Shown piece after piece: positions 12,261 through 24,645 of a stretch of 64,000 nt of DNA. The DNA is taken from NCBI GenBank assembly GCA_019915135.1, contig JAHLMK010000006.1, positions 1,550,001 through 1,614,000 of the forward strand, read 5' to 3'. The notes below the pieces were generated by a model that had not been told where the DNA came from, did not search any database, and was given only the letters and a program-made list of their open reading frames with translations. The stretch comes from Strobilurus pachycystidiatus (taxonomy: Eukaryota > Basidiomycota > Agaricomycetes > Agaricales > Physalacriaceae). Each line of letters begins with the position of its first letter. Position 1 is the first letter of the stretch. Position numbers and translations under genes: made by a program.

Positions 12261-14197
12261 ATGACGCCTCCACGCGGGTCAAAGGACGCGTATGATGCCT
12301 TTTCTAGTCTCGGGATGCCGTCCACGATAACAGAGGAACAATTTTCGCGTCTATATCGCGGCCCATTCGCAGCTGCATTGAGCGATATCTCTTTGAGCAT
12401 GATCGGACGTGCAGCTGTCACCGACGCGCGTCAAACCATACACAATCTGTGCGCTCGTTTTAGGACCTCGCCTTGAACCACGTGGTTGACAATATCAGAC
12501 CAGACAATGAGATTTCGAAGAAGGCAAGTAAAGCCGAGGCGCGTCTTGCAAGTGCGAACAGGGCGTTGGACGTGTATCGACTGGAGTTGGATCAACAGAT
12601 CGCTAGTGTTGAGCGGCAACGTTCGTGTATCTTCAATGGACAATGCTCGACGCTCCACTCACGACCTATCATGCAGAAGATGAAATAGACGCATTGAAAT
12701 CTGAGCTTCAAAACAAGCAGCGCATCGATCTTTTGCTGAAAGTCCTGGAGGGGAGAGAGACTGAGCGCATGAAGACATTCGAGGAGATTCAGGCGTCGTT
12801 GAAGACTCTGAAGTGGGTTCAACGAATGATGTTCTACAAGCTTTCTTGACTGTTAAGCATAGCCAAGCCATGGTTGAACGGCCCGCCATGGTACGTAGTA
12901 CCACTCAACGACCGACTGGCAATCCGGCGTTAACGTTTTTGGATCAGGCGCCTGTACTACCTCCTGAGGATCGACGATCCATTCCTCCGCCGAGAACATC
13001 ATGTACTCGAGATACCTTGACTGTTCGTTTCCTTCGTCCCGTCAGCCGGTTCAACCTAAGCTTTGTATCAGAACATCGAAGCACATTATCTCCGTCTGCG
13101 ATCTTCCTTGGACTTCCCTGCGGGCGATGAGGTTGCTCAGGAGGATTATTCAGTCCGACTGAAGCGCGCCTTGCAGAAACACTTGTCGTCTCAAAATCAG
13201 TTGGATCTAACTGTGTGGGTCCTCTGCCCATCAGACGTTTCAATCTCAGTTCAACGTTTTGAAGCTCTCAGATTATGGAATGGGCAAGGAAGGATGCACG
13301 CGATAAAGTCGTCTATCGAGGGATTGGTCAAATTGGGGCATCGAGTGTCGAAACCCTGGATGCACTGCAAGAAGAAATTGTTCGTCTGTCTTTGACAGAC
13401 GAAAAGGGGTGTTCACGACCTTTTGCAGGCAAAAGACGAACGAGAATTGCAGCGATTGTCTGACACGACCAATGGCTACCTGGCTGCCATACGGACGCTT
13501 AAAACCGAGGTGAGGTTCTCGACTAGTCTCTGGTGAACTACCTCTTGAATTGTAGAGATAGGTACATACATTTCAGACCGTGACGTTGCCGGACATGAAA
13601 TCGTCGGTCGTCGAGGCCGCACCGCACTACCCAGCGCAGTACATCGACAAGACCCGCTGTGCTGTAGAATCCATGTCACCTTCTCAGCGTTCAACGAATG
13701 CAGAGGATAAGTTTGTAAAAGATGTTACATCTCTTTTTGGTATGAGTCCTCGGGCTGTAGGTCGCTCTATTCACAGCGAAGGACGCGGTGTTTGACTGTT
13801 ATGATCTTCAGACAGACGATGCCATAATTCAAGAGGTAGAAAAGCTCATTTTGGATGGTACGCGAACCGTCATGAATTTTACTTCGGCCTCACCCTTATC
13901 ATTTTCGTAGTCCACCGGCGGCAATGCCTTGCGAAATCACTTCATGATCTTCCGCCACCAATGTCGAATATGGCCTCCGTGATTTGTATGCTCCATTGCT
14001 ATTTTAGAGAATGCAGACCGACTAACTGGATGTACCTGACAGCGGTATATGAAGCACAGGCAGCGAAGACGGATCAGCACGCTGTTGATACGCTGAGCCG
14101 AAAATTGGCCAAGGCCGCGATGGGGGCACGGATAGGTGAGGACATAGCGACGTTGGAGAGGGAGTGGAATTATCTGGCTGAGAGTCAGAAGAAATGA
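12261..14197 (+). CDS. Coiled-coil protein of unknown function
   Basis: A series of plus-strand open blocks joined by short introns, rich in Glu, Lys, Gln and Leu with heptad-like spacing: DAYDAFSSLGMPSTITEEQF, then KKASKAEARLASANRALDVY, HAEDEIDALKSELQNKQRID, LLKVLEGRETERMKTFEEIQ, AHYLRLRSSLDFPAGDEVAQ, TLDALQEEIVRLSLTDEKG and at the end DTLSRKLAKAAMGARIGEDI...LAESQKK with a stop at 14195-14197. The start at 12261 (MTPPRGSKD) is chosen because the conserved-looking part begins there; an in-frame ATG at 12171 is an alternative. One junction near 12460 could not be resolved with standard splice sites. No recognised catalytic domain. It resembles spindle or kinetochore coiled-coil proteins only in general character. 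Confidence 0.6.
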
Positions 14198-14678
14198 ATA
14201 CCTCCTTTGAGTCCTGAACCTGAGGTTCAGGTTACATGCTTGCTTCCGAGGCAGACACACTGATTGTCACGTTGCGCCGCCGTATACAACCACTGCCAGT
14301 AGACTGATAGCATTACAATCTATGTACGTCTATGGTACCAGGTATTCTACGTCCCATCGAAGGCCGTCCCTTGCTCAGGAACTGGTCTGTTCTCGACTCT
14401 AGACTCTCAGAATCGACTGGAGTCCGGTACTCAAGTATTATATTGTATAGCTTACGTCGTGGTCATGTTCAAAGAGCGGGATAGGAACGGATGCCGCTGC
14501 ATCTCTTTCAATCATCTGTATGCGGTCTAGCTGGCGGGGAAATGCGGAGGACCGCTGCCAACGTAATTCAAGGGTGGCCAATCACAAGACCCGCTTTTGG
14601 CCTGCTGTCCCGGCTTTAACAAATTACGAGCTTGTCCTCATTCTAGATCCTTGGTTGTAGTCCTCTGGCTTGGTCGAG

Positions 14679-17532
14679 ATGTTCAACCTCTCCAATCGCA
14701 CTGCGAATGCAGTCCGGCGCCTGGCCGCTGGCATGGCCACCGTTGCGCCCCGAATTGGCGACACCAAGGTCGCGATGTCGCTCCTGGAAAAGGGTGCCTA
14801 CATCAACTACCAGCGCATTGAGGACAATGTTGCCATTGTACGCGACAGGTGCGTTCTTATGCGTTTTTTCTGGCCTGCCTAGACTGACGACCACCGTCCA
14901 GACTCAACCGCCCTCTGACGTTGTCTGAAAAGATCCTGTACGGTCATCTTGACGATCCTCATGGTCAGGATATCGAGAGAGGGACGAGCTACCTCAAATT
15001 ACGACCGGACGTAAGCCCTACTTGTCCTTGTTTCCGTTGCGTATAGCTAACGTGTTCAACAGCGAGTTGCTTGCCAGGACGCTACTGCGCAGATGGCCCT
15101 TCTCCAGTTCATGTCCGCGGGTATGGACACTGCCGCCGTCCCAACCACTGTCCACTGTGACCATCTTATTGAGGCACAAATTGGCGGTGTGAAGGATCTC
15201 GCACGCGCTATCGACATCAACAGGGAGGTCTACGACTTTTTGGCTACCGCAACGGCAAAGGTATGTCTCCTTCCATGTGCTTGCTCGTCACAAACCGCCA
15301 ACTGGAATTTCACAGTATGGACTTGGTTTCTGGAAACCCGGATCTGGTATTATTCACCAAATCATCCTGGAGAACTACGCATTCCCCGGTGGATTGATGA
15401 TCGGCACTGACTCGCACACGCCCAACGCTGGAGGACTCGGAATGATTGCTTGTGGTGTTGGAGGCGCCGACGCAGTTGATGTCATGGCTGGCATTCCATG
15501 GGAGCTTAAGTGCCCCAAGGTCATCGGTGTCAACTTAACTGGAAAGATTAGCGGTTGGACTACTCCAAAGGGTATGTACCCGCTCTCACGAGTGCAGCAT
15601 AAGGTTGACGCGTTCTATAGATGTCATCCTCAAGGTTGCGGGTATCCTGACGGTCAAGGGTGGAACTGGTGCTATCGTTGAATACAAGGGTCCTGGTGTC
15701 GAGTCGCTGTCTTGCACGGGTATGGCCACGATCTGCAACATGGGTGCTGAAATCGGTGCTACCACCTCGATGTTCCCCTTCAACAACCGCATGGTCGACT
15801 ACTTGAACGCTACCAACCGTCACGATATCGCCAACTATGCCAAGCAATTCGCTTACAACCTCAAGGCTGACGAGAATGCCGAGTACGACCAAGTCATCGA
15901 CATCGTAAGTAATCAATTCTCTGCGATGCTACACGTTCTCATGTGCTATGCAGAACCTCTCTGAACTCGAACCCCACATCAACGGTCCTTTCACTCCTGA
16001 TCTCGCTACCCCTCTGTCCAAGTTCGCGTCCGAGGTCAAGAAGAATGGCTGGCCGGAAGAGCTCAAGGTTGGGTTGATCGGTTCTTGCACCAACTCTTCC
16101 TACGAGGACATGTCCCGCTCTGCATCCATCGCCAAGGAAGCTGCCGCTCACGGTCTCGAGGCGAAGGCTAAATTCACTATCACTCCCGGCTCCGAGCAGG
16201 TTCGTGCCACCATCGAGCGCGACGGACAGATCGCCGCGTTCGAGGATATCGGTGGACTCGTTCTTGCCAACGCTTGCGGACCTTGCATTGGACAGTGGGA
16301 TCGTCGCGATGTCCCCAAGGGCGAAGCTAACTCTAGTAAGTCGCTCAACATTGTATAAGATATGTTACTCACTCGCTCCAGTCATCACCTCATACAACCG
16401 TAACTTCACCGGCCGTAACGACGCTAACCCCGCCACTCATGCCTTTGTCGCCTCACCCGACCTCGTCACCGCCATGGTCTTCGCTGGATCCCTGACTTTC
16501 AACCCTCTCACTGATTCCCTCACCGGCTCTGACGGCAAGCCCTTCAAGTTCAGCGACCCAACTGGAAACGAGCTCCCTCCCCGTGGATATGACCCCGGCG
16601 AAAACACGTTCCAGGCTCCTCCCGCCGACCGTGCCAGTGTCAACGTTGCTGTTGACCCCAAGAGCGACCGTCTCCAGCTCCTCTCGCCCTTCCAGCCTTG
16701 GGACGGAAAGACTCCCACCGACCTTCCCGTCCTCATCAAGGCCCAAGGCAAATGCAGTAAGTAAATCTTTGCTCCTCGAGTGACCATCCACTGACCGTTT
16801 TTCGTAGCAACGGATCACATCAGTGCTGGCGGTCCCTGGCTGAAGTACCGCGGTCATCTCCAGAACATCTCTCGTGAGTTTCCTTTGGTTTCTTTGTGTG
16901 TCACACGCTGATAACTATTGGACCAGAAAACTGTCTCATCGGTGCCATCAACGCTGAGAATGGCGAGGCGAACAAGGTCAAGAACCAGATCACCGGTGAA
17001 TGGGGAGGTGTACCTCAGACTGCTGCCTACTACCGCGACAATGGCATCAAATGGGTGGTTATCGGTGACCACAACTACGGTGAGGGCTCGTCCCGTGAGC
17101 ACGCCGCTCTCGAGCCCCGCTATCTTGGAGGTCTTGCCATCATCACTCGGTCGTTCGCTCGTATCCATGAAACCAACTTGAAGAAGCAGGGAATGCTCGC
17201 ACTCACCTTCGTCAACCCCGAAGATTATGACCGGGTGAAGCCTAGCGACAAGGTTGACATTGTTGGCCTCGATACATTCTCTCCCGGCAAGAACCTCACT
17301 CTGCGTGTGAAGCACGAGGACGGTTCCTCTGAGGTGGGTTTCCTATCAGACGATCTATTTCTAATTATTCACTGACGTCGTGTAGGACATTGCTCTCGCT
17401 CATTCCTTCAACGAGGGACAAATTGCCTGGTTCAAGGCTGGTTCCGCTCTCAACCTTGTATGTTCAACTCTCCTGCAAGTCGGCTTGTCTCATTTCTATG
17501 CACAGATGGCCGCCAAAGCCAAGGGTCAATAA
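14679..17532 (+). CDS. ACO1: Aconitase, mitochondrial
   Basis: Converts citrate to isocitrate in the TCA cycle using a 4Fe-4S cluster. The start at 14679 gives [20 protein letters not shown], an Arg-rich amphipathic mitochondrial presequence. The exons cover the whole protein: [40 protein letters not shown], the cluster ligands in [14 protein letters not shown] (one Cys) and [16 protein letters not shown] (two Cys), [36 protein letters not shown], and the swivelling C-terminal domain [20 protein letters not shown]. It ends MAAKAKGQ at TAA 17530-17532. About nine short introns; codon choice is strongly biased to C-ending codons, as expected for a highly expressed gene. No lesion. About 760 residues, normal length. 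Confidence 0.96.
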
Positions 17533-18038
17533 GGGCACATCTCTCCTGACACTCAAGTCAACATCGCACATTTTCTTACTGCTTCATTCCTCTGACTCTT
17601 TCGCTCTGCGATACACCCCCCACACCCTCACGAAAGGGCGACCTCACGCTGTTACTGAATACACACTCGTTGTCATACTGGCTCCCCTGAGTCGACCTGG
17701 ACAATGTAGTCTTGTAACGAAGGAATCTGTACAGTTTATCTTTTACAGTAATTGTATATACAGATGCACGAATACAAGGGCATCGCAACAGGCGTGCCGC
17801 TTCTAAACCTTTGGTCCTTTGTGATGTGGAATGTAGCTTTTCAACGTTCAACCCTAAGTTAGCTAACCCGTCATTATCGGCATTCTCCGTATGCCACGCG
17901 ATCGCGAGCCTCGAGGTGAGATCTGAGATCACGCCCGATTGTTACAGTTGACTTGGTTCCTGACCTTCATCGACGATCCCGCTTCGGCCACTTACCTGGA
18001 GCTCGTACAGCTCATCATCAGACGGATCTGCCTCTCAC

Positions 18039-18046
18039 TATAAAAG
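18039..18046 (+). promoter_or_regulatory. TATA box of the first BCS1-like gene
   Basis: TATAAAAG lies 78 bases upstream of the ATG at 18124. It favours that ATG over the in-frame upstream ATG at 17953, which would be upstream of the expected transcription start. The remainder of 17533-18038 is intergenic with nothing recognised. Confidence 0.55.
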
Positions 18047-18123
18047 CCACCAAGAAATGGCCTCCTTCCTTCAACCCCACCTCTATCGACCTCTTCCTAC
18101 TCTCCTACACACTCGCCTCCATC

Positions 18124-20177
18124 ATGGACACCACTGTGCTGACTGCTCTCTCGCCTATTCTGAAGAGTGGCATGGATGTTTTCAACGCGACTCTGCTTGC
18201 GACTCTGAGTGGCAGTGGATCGTCTAACGCGACCACGACCGTGCCCTCCGCGGCTCTTCCCGCATATGTCCTGCCGTTGTTGGCAATATCGAGCCAACGA
18301 TTCTGTGCTCTTGTGATGGGCCTCTTCTATGAGATCTACCACAGACTTACTTTCGGGCACTCTTTTGTCTACCAGTGGCTTCTACGCGCGGTGACTATCG
18401 ACGTTACCATTCCCCAACAAGGTTCCACGTACAGTGAGTCTCGTTCGGTGTACTTTCAGCGCCGGTGACCAAGTAATGGACAGCGTGGATTATGTTTTGG
18501 TTGTCTGACCAAGGGCAATGGGGTATGTCGTTATCTACTTAACCGTTGCTGGGCAATATTCATCATCACGAATTGTTTAGCACCAACTCGCGGATTCGAG
18601 ATCAAGAAACATCGCTATGGAGTCTCTACACGGGAATTGGGCTCTCTCTCCTGCTCTCCTGAGGAAATTGAAGACATTCACGCGCTCAAATATGTTCCAT
18701 ATTTTCCCTACACGCACTCTTGCTGGTTCAGGGGGCGACGTGTCACGTTCACTCAGGCAGCGCTTGATGGTCCAATTCGTATCAAGTAACTATATCTCGG
18801 CGCAGTCTTTCTGAGATGCCTGACTTTGGTACTAGGATCGTTGCCCTTCGCCGAAAGATTGTGACTGAGCTGCTCCAGCAAGCAAGAGACTGTTACGTCT
18901 CGTCGTTGGATAAGCGTTCATTTACTACTGTGTATTCTTCATCCATCGAATGGTGAGTCTTGTATGTTTGCAAGAGTAATCCTCCTGATTCTATAAAACT
19001 CTAGTTATACTAGGCAGGGACGGTGGGCAGATTTCTTCTTGTAGCCCAAGCCGAAGCTTAGATTCCCTCATACTGCAGTCAAATCTCAAAGAAACGATCA
19101 TGAACGATGTCAGGGACTTTTTGAACAGCTCGGAATGGTATGCTCGACGCGGAGTGCCCTTCCGTCGAGGCTATCTATTGTACGGAGCGCCGGTTCTGGA
19201 AAGACCTCATTCATTTCTGCCATCGCTGGCGAGCTTGGATTTGATATATACGTTCTTTCGCTCTCTCAGCGTGATATCGACGACAATACCCTGCTTGGGT
19301 TGATGAGCGAACTTCCTCCCCAGTGCATCGCCCTCATTGAGGACATTGACGCGGTGTTCACCACAAGCCTCAATCGGGACGAAACCTCAGATGCTAGCCT
19401 TGATACTCTCAAAGGGTAGATGCACTTCGCTTCCATCTTTGGCTCAATGATACTGACCATAGTTCTCACAGGGTTAGCCTCAGTGGCTTACTCAATGCCA
19501 TAGATGGGGTCGCCGCCCCACAAGGACGGATCTTGTTCGCGACGACGAACAAACTTGAAGCCCTCGATGAAGCTCTCACACGTGCCGGTCGAATGGATAT
19601 TCATCTGGAGTTCAAGCTGGCAGATGGGTACCAGATTCGAGAGATATTCCAGCGCTTCTACAACCCCGACTATGTGCCAGGAACTGTCCTTGATGATTCA
19701 GCGACGGACGAATGCGCCCTCGGAGAAGCTAATGCTCCACTGGCACTGGAACTAACGAGTTCTGAGATAGCCGTTTCTCCATCTCCGTCGTCTACGACTC
19801 TTGAGATTTCGTCTCCCAATACCTCATCCGACTCAGTGACCATGATGGGATCACTCCACTCTTCCGGCACCGATGCCCTTGCACAACTTTCTCCCCTCCG
19901 GTTGAGAGAGCTTGCGGAAGCCTTTGCCGCCTCAATACCAGAGGGCAAGGTTTCAATGGCCGCCATTCAGGGATATCTGCTGATTCATAAGATGGATCCA
20001 ATTGCCGCTGTTGAGAAAGCCGCGGAGTGGGTCGAGAAGGATGCGACGCGCCAGAAGGACACTACGAGACGAGCACCGAATTCGCTTAACGTCGGTCACG
20101 GTCGGAGACGCCCTGGGAGAGGGAGGCCTCTTGTATATGCTGATTCGGGCAGTGATGCAGAGTACTCGTGCTATTAG
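18124..20177 (+). pseudogene. BCS1-like AAA ATPase with frameshift in Walker A
   Basis: BCS1 proteins are AAA ATPases of the inner mitochondrial membrane; the yeast member inserts the Rieske protein into complex III, and filamentous fungi have many divergent paralogues. Here a start at 18124 is followed by a membrane helix (ALPAYVLPLLAIS), a BCS1-type N domain (KKHRYGVSTRELGSLSCSPE and on) and the AAA module: RRGVPFRRGYLLYGAP, Walker B CIALIEDIDAVF, sensor GRILFATTNKLEALDEALTR and AGRMDIHLEF. At 19191 the Walker A codons should read GAP-GSGKT but the run of G is one base short, so GAP is in one frame and GSGKTSFISAIAGELGFDIY in another. Everything before and after is open and splices well, so this is either a very young pseudogene or a sequence error. 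Paralogue at 28243-30430. Confidence 0.8.
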
Positions 20178-22066
20178 CAGTGTAAAGGAGATACTGGATG
20201 CATTTCGTTGGGACTGAACTGGAATACAGCACGGCGATTGTGAATTATTGACGGTTCCTGGGTGTCCCTACTTGAACAAGATCAGAATGATATTGAGCTC
20301 TCGAGTATGTAGATCAAGTCGACCACAATGGTCATTAGGTCATTCTGTCAAGACACAGTGTCCGACTCAAGCCCTTGAAAGTTGATTACAGTGTAGTATG
20401 CCTGAAAACTACACTGCTTGCGCTGTGCCAGCTCCAACTTCTTTGGCTGACGACTCAGATCTCACTTTTACGGAGGAATATTTGGTTCAGTGTCTATGAC
20501 CTCAGACAGCTATAATTGCGGAATTGCGCTGTGGACAGAGCCTGAAAGCCTCAATGACTGATATACGCCAGGATGGGGGCCGATTGGCGGCCGATCCAGC
20601 CATGCCCTGCCGCGAATGATCCGAGCCACACTTTGCCGTTCGCGTGGCCTGATCAGTGATGGGCCGACGAGATCCAGATGGCAGAGGGGCCTAGTCTAGT
20701 TTTGATCGCGCTACTGATACCGGTAGTCGCTATTCGGCTGTTGCCGAAGCATGTGACCTTTTGTCAGCTGCCCGCGTTGCTCAATTCCATCGATATCCTT
20801 CGCGTCGAGGACCTCAATTGCACTTCTGTTGCTACTAGCACTTTTCCTATCCGCATATGTGATAGTGGTGCAGCTTCTGTAGACTTGCTGACCCCCAAAA
20901 AGCTCTGGAGATGGGATGAGAGGATCAATGGCTGTCAGTTGCGCATTTTCCGGTTTTTCGTGAATTGCTTGCAGGTATGAAAGCAAGCATGTAAGATTCA
21001 ACATAATTTATGGAATTAGACGGATGGATTATGCGACCAAAGGACACAGTTGATATAGCAGGAGGCCAGAGGCGACGGATTCGGATGGAAGGGTCGAATT
21101 GCCTCTTTCGTATTTCCTGATTAGGACGAATGCTGACTACCGGTATCGCTGGCGCGAATGAAATCAGACTACAATAAACGGAACTTGTTGCGGATTTATT
21201 GTAGGCTGACTAAGGGAGACTAAGAGGGGCCAGGGCTCACACTTTTTGCACACGACGATCATCATGCAGCTAATGACCTCTGTGCGGCCTTTTCTGCCGC
21301 GTCAGATCATCGTGCCATCATTCCGTGAGCACCTTCCGCTATAAAAGCTCGAAAAATATGATTATGCCGACGCTGCACTTCCTCTTTATCCTCCAGTACC
21401 TCTATCACCTCGCCCACAGTCTCCTCTCCACTCGTGTTGACTTCGATTATGAGTTGTCTCAACCCTGACGTCGACGATAAATTTTGGCCCACCGCGATGC
21501 GTGCAATTGCGTTACGGAAGGAGTCCATCCTTTCGGCCTGGAGTTCCTACTCGGGCTTTGGAGAGTGGAAGGGTCCGCGCTGGTCTCGGGCCGTCTCAAG
21601 ATACAGAGTCCGCCATCCGATGGGGCGACTGTTATGATCTCATCTCATTGAGAACCAAACTTCGACAAAGTGGAACCCTCCATCGAGACCAAGACTTCAG
21701 CAGTGCAAATCCACGGCTGCGACCCTGTCACTGTGACCAGCCACTTCGTACTTCAGGCTGTCATTCCTCGGCGGTACACGCAGCTCACACTTGCCGCCTC
21801 AGCTCCCTTCACCTCGCCATCCGCCTTACACGTGTCAGAATATCCTCCCTGCACCACGCCAGCAGCGCAATCGTTCGTCGGTCTGTCTTCCCACCCAGGA
21901 ATATATCATACCTGCTTACCTTACGCGCTTGTCAGACTATCATCCTTTGACCATTGAACGTTTCGGGAAGTTGAACATATATCAGAGTCTATCGGTGAGC
22001 TTCAGTTTGACGATTCTATTTACTATCTGGCTCAGACTTTGCTTCTTGAGGTCTTGTAGTGTCATA
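20178..22066. other. Long upstream region of the HET gene
   Basis: About 1.9 kb with no convincing gene. A TATAAAAG at 21340 on the plus strand is followed by short open frames, one of which (21450-21637, starting MSCLNPDVDDKFW) could be a small protein, but nothing supports it beyond being open. The last 270 bases are pyrimidine-rich and lead into the HET gene. Another short frame at 20678-20980 is not recognised. Confidence 0.35.
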
Positions 22067-24289
22067 ATGCGACTCCTTACCACAAAAGAGCCAATCGAAC
22101 TCGTCTACTTTGCAAACGAGCGTAACATACCACCATATGGCATCCTCTCTCACACCTGGGAAGCCGAAGAGGTGTCGTTTCAGCAGATGCAAGATCCAGA
22201 CAAGATCAAGCATCTGAAGGGATACGCCAAGATCGAGCAGGCGTGCAAGCTGGCGCATTCCCAGAATTTCGACTACATCTGGATCGACACATGTTGTATC
22301 GACAAATCTAGTAGCTCCGAGCTTTCGGAGGCCATCAACTCCATGTACCGATACTACCGCGGCGCGAAAGTCTGCTATGCCTACTTGGCAGATGTGCGGA
22401 CCAATGTTCAGTCCTGGGCACCAGACTTCTATAAAAGCCGGTGGTTCAAGAGGGGATGGACGTTGCAGGAGCTGCTGGCACCATCGAGCGTTATCTTCCT
22501 GGGAAAGGATTGGACGGAGATCGGAACTAAGAAAAGTTTGGGGAACGTCATCAGCGGTATCACTGGAATCCCCTTGCCCGTCCTTTTTCAGACACTCCCT
22601 ATCGACGAGCTCAGCGTCGCGAAGCGGATGTCTTGGGCCGCCGGAAGGGATACAACCTGCCCAGAGGACCGGGCTTACTCGTTGATGGGCATCTTCGGTA
22701 TTTTCATGCCGACAATGTACGGCGAAGGACAGCATGCTTTCACCAGGCTGCAAGAGGAGATTTTGAAGGTGTCAGACGATCAGACCATCTTTGCTTGGAA
22801 ATCGAAATACCAAGTCGATGTCGGAATACTTGCCACCAGTCCAGACGAATTTAGGGAAAGTGGCGAGTACGAGCGACTTGACTCTGGCGACGGGGATCGA
22901 AAATCATTCTCCATCACAAATATGGGCCTGCATATACACCTTCGCCTTGTCCCTCTTTTCAACAGCCCCGACGAATTTCATGCACTTCTGGACTGTCGCC
23001 GGGAAAGCGACCCAGAGTCGGCGCCGTTAGCCATTTACGTGAAGAGATCAGCGGCGCCAAATACCAGTAGGCTCCAGTTCGTCAGAACGCGGGGATTCAT
23101 ACTAGAGTCATCCAAAGCGGAGGGGAGTCTACAGGAGCTATATTTCAATATCGGGGCTCCTGACCAAAGGCACGGTCTCTGGAACAACAACGATGTGCAC
23201 TTTCGGCCCAGACTTGGAAGTGGGGTCACCTGGGTACAGCAACCCCAGCACAATATCTGGTTGTCGCCGCGCGATCCTGTCGCCATCCTCCCCTTCAGAC
23301 ATGACCAGACGAAAACCTTTCTTGTTGTTGTGTTTCCCTCCAACCAAGGCAAAGGAGATTACCATCTCTGGTTCGATATTGTTCTAAACTTCGACTGGGA
23401 AAAGACTGGGCCAGAGGATCTCAGACGTTCCTATCTATCTATCTACCGCAATGAATCACAGTCACTTGTGACGGTAGAGGGGCATTCCGACAGAGTCGTT
23501 AAATTCCTGACAGACGACACGATGATTGCGGTGGAGGCTCGACGCTCAGGCGAAGCCGGGACACATCTTCTGATCGGTCTTCCATTCTATATCCTTGACA
23601 TTGGTGTCATCGACGTATGGCAGATAGGCAAAGATATAACTACATTCCCCAGTTTGGTCGCGCAACACACATTCAGTGTGTCTCTCGACCAGACACTGGA
23701 GGCGGGGTTTTCCCTACACGACATTTACCCCAGGACTCTTTGCAAACAGCAGTCGGGCATGACCGAGACTCGTCTTGCCATGAATCATGGCGTCACGTCG
23801 GGTATTCTCATTTTCGAACACCGGGAAAATGGGGGGAGATTTGTTGTTGCGTTGCAAGCTGTCTGGTCCGACAATCTGAGAGGGGTGGCACTGTGGTCCG
23901 GATGTATAAAATCTGGGCTCAAGTCAGGAGCCGGTTTCAATTCCGCAGAATACATCTTCAACCGGTGGCATGGTGCCACAGAGGCTGATACCTCGAATTC
24001 GACTTCCCTCCAGTGGCACTTTGGGAAGCGAAGGCGTGCCGATATTCCCCCGCATCCTGACAGTCTTATCTCTGTTACCTCGCATCCTGTCGCAAATGCA
24101 AACCGTCACTGGCGCTGCGAGATCTCAGTGGAAAGCCTAAGAAAGGACTCAGAGTCAAACACCAATCAGCACTTCCTACGAACCAGTCGAAATTGGTCGT
24201 GTGTGTGTATATTAGCTCTGTTTTTGTACATCATCTGGATCCGCCGGAAGCCGAGACATCCCTCGAGGCGTACAGGCTTGGTGCAGTAG
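22067..24289 (+). CDS. HET-domain (heterokaryon incompatibility) protein
   Basis: HET domains (PF06985 type) trigger cell death when incompatible fungal individuals fuse, and are studied as TIR-like innate immune effectors. The start at 22067 gives MRLLTTKEPIELVYFANERN; the domain follows at once with YGILSHTWEAEEVSFQQMQ, YAKIEQACKLAHSQNFDYIW, IDTCCIDKSSSSELSEAINS, MYRYYRGAKVCYAYLADV and KSRWFKRGWTLQELLAPSSV, then RMSWAAGRDTTCPEDRAYSL and MGIFGIFMPTMYGEGQHAF. This is the canonical agaricomycete HET layout with its usual downstream region. A 740-residue single exon with no intron in the coding part, unlike its neighbours. The C-terminus has a probable membrane helix (SCVCILALFLYIIWI) and a basic tail. 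The frame is open further upstream, but the ATG at 22067 matches the family start. No NACHT or repeat domain is present, so recognition is not explained. Confidence 0.9.
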   Translation: MRLLTTKEPIELVYFANERNIPPYGILSHTWEAEEVSFQQMQDPDKIKHLKGYAKIEQACKLAHSQNFDYIWIDTCCIDKSSSSELSEAINSMYRYYRGAKVCYAYLADVRTNVQSWAPDFYKSRWFKRGWTLQELLAPSSVIFLGKDWTEIGTKKSLGNVISGITGIPLPVLFQTLPIDELSVAKRMSWAAGRDTTCPEDRAYSLMGIFGIFMPTMYGEGQHAFTRLQEEILKVSDDQTIFAWKSKYQVDVGILATSPDEFRESGEYERLDSGDGDRKSFSITNMGLHIHLRLVPLFNSPDEFHALLDCRRESDPESAPLAIYVKRSAAPNTSRLQFVRTRGFILESSKAEGSLQELYFNIGAPDQRHGLWNNNDVHFRPRLGSGVTWVQQPQHNIWLSPRDPVAILPFRHDQTKTFLVVVFPSNQGKGDYHLWFDIVLNFDWEKTGPEDLRRSYLSIYRNESQSLVTVEGHSDRVVKFLTDDTMIAVEARRSGEAGTHLLIGLPFYILDIGVIDVWQIGKDITTFPSLVAQHTFSVSLDQTLEAGFSLHDIYPRTLCKQQSGMTETRLAMNHGVTSGILIFEHRENGGRFVVALQAVWSDNLRGVALWSGCIKSGLKSGAGFNSAEYIFNRWHGATEADTSNSTSLQWHFGKRRRADIPPHPDSLISVTSHPVANANRHWRCEISVESLRKDSESNTNQHFLRTSRNWSCVCILALFLYIIWIRRKPRHPSRRTGLVQ

Positions 24290-24645
24290 GGAGGAGAGTC
24301 ATACGTTGCCTTGACTGTCGCTGTCAGTGGACACAGATCCAAATTAACGCGTCCTGTAATTCATTTGCTTAACTTGCTGAATAGACAGTAGTTGACACCA
24401 CGCCACATCAGTCGCTCACGGCCATGACCAGTCTCTCAAAAAACCATCAAGCAACGATCGATCGATGACGAGCTTCCGTTTCCCGAACATGCCCTCGTCT
24501 CTCCCGCCGCAACCTGACTAATAGTACTGAAGCAACGCCAAGACTCAAGAGGTCCAACATCTTATCATAAGCCTTCCATAGACGATTTCTCCATTGAGGC
24601 TGCTAAGTGATCTTCCGGTATTTTATACATTGCTGCACTCAAGAC
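24290..24645. other. Intergenic stretch between convergent genes
   Basis: About 355 bases between the stop of the HET gene and the stop of the HyuB-type gene, which face each other. Expected to be two 3' untranslated regions. Nothing else is seen. Confidence 0.4.

Noticed and set aside
18950..19080. A stop (TTCTTG-TAG) in the first BCS1-like gene
   Set aside because: Using the acceptor ACTAGGCAG gives EWDGGQISSCSPSRSLDS in frame, so the TAG is out of phase.
21307..21528. Minus-strand 73-codon frame beside a TATAAAAG at 21340
   Set aside because: The TATA box is in the plus orientation inside the frame, and no exons precede or follow it.
22016..22753. 245-codon minus-strand frame inside the HET gene
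   Set aside because: Antisense shadow; the plus strand carries an unambiguous HET domain.
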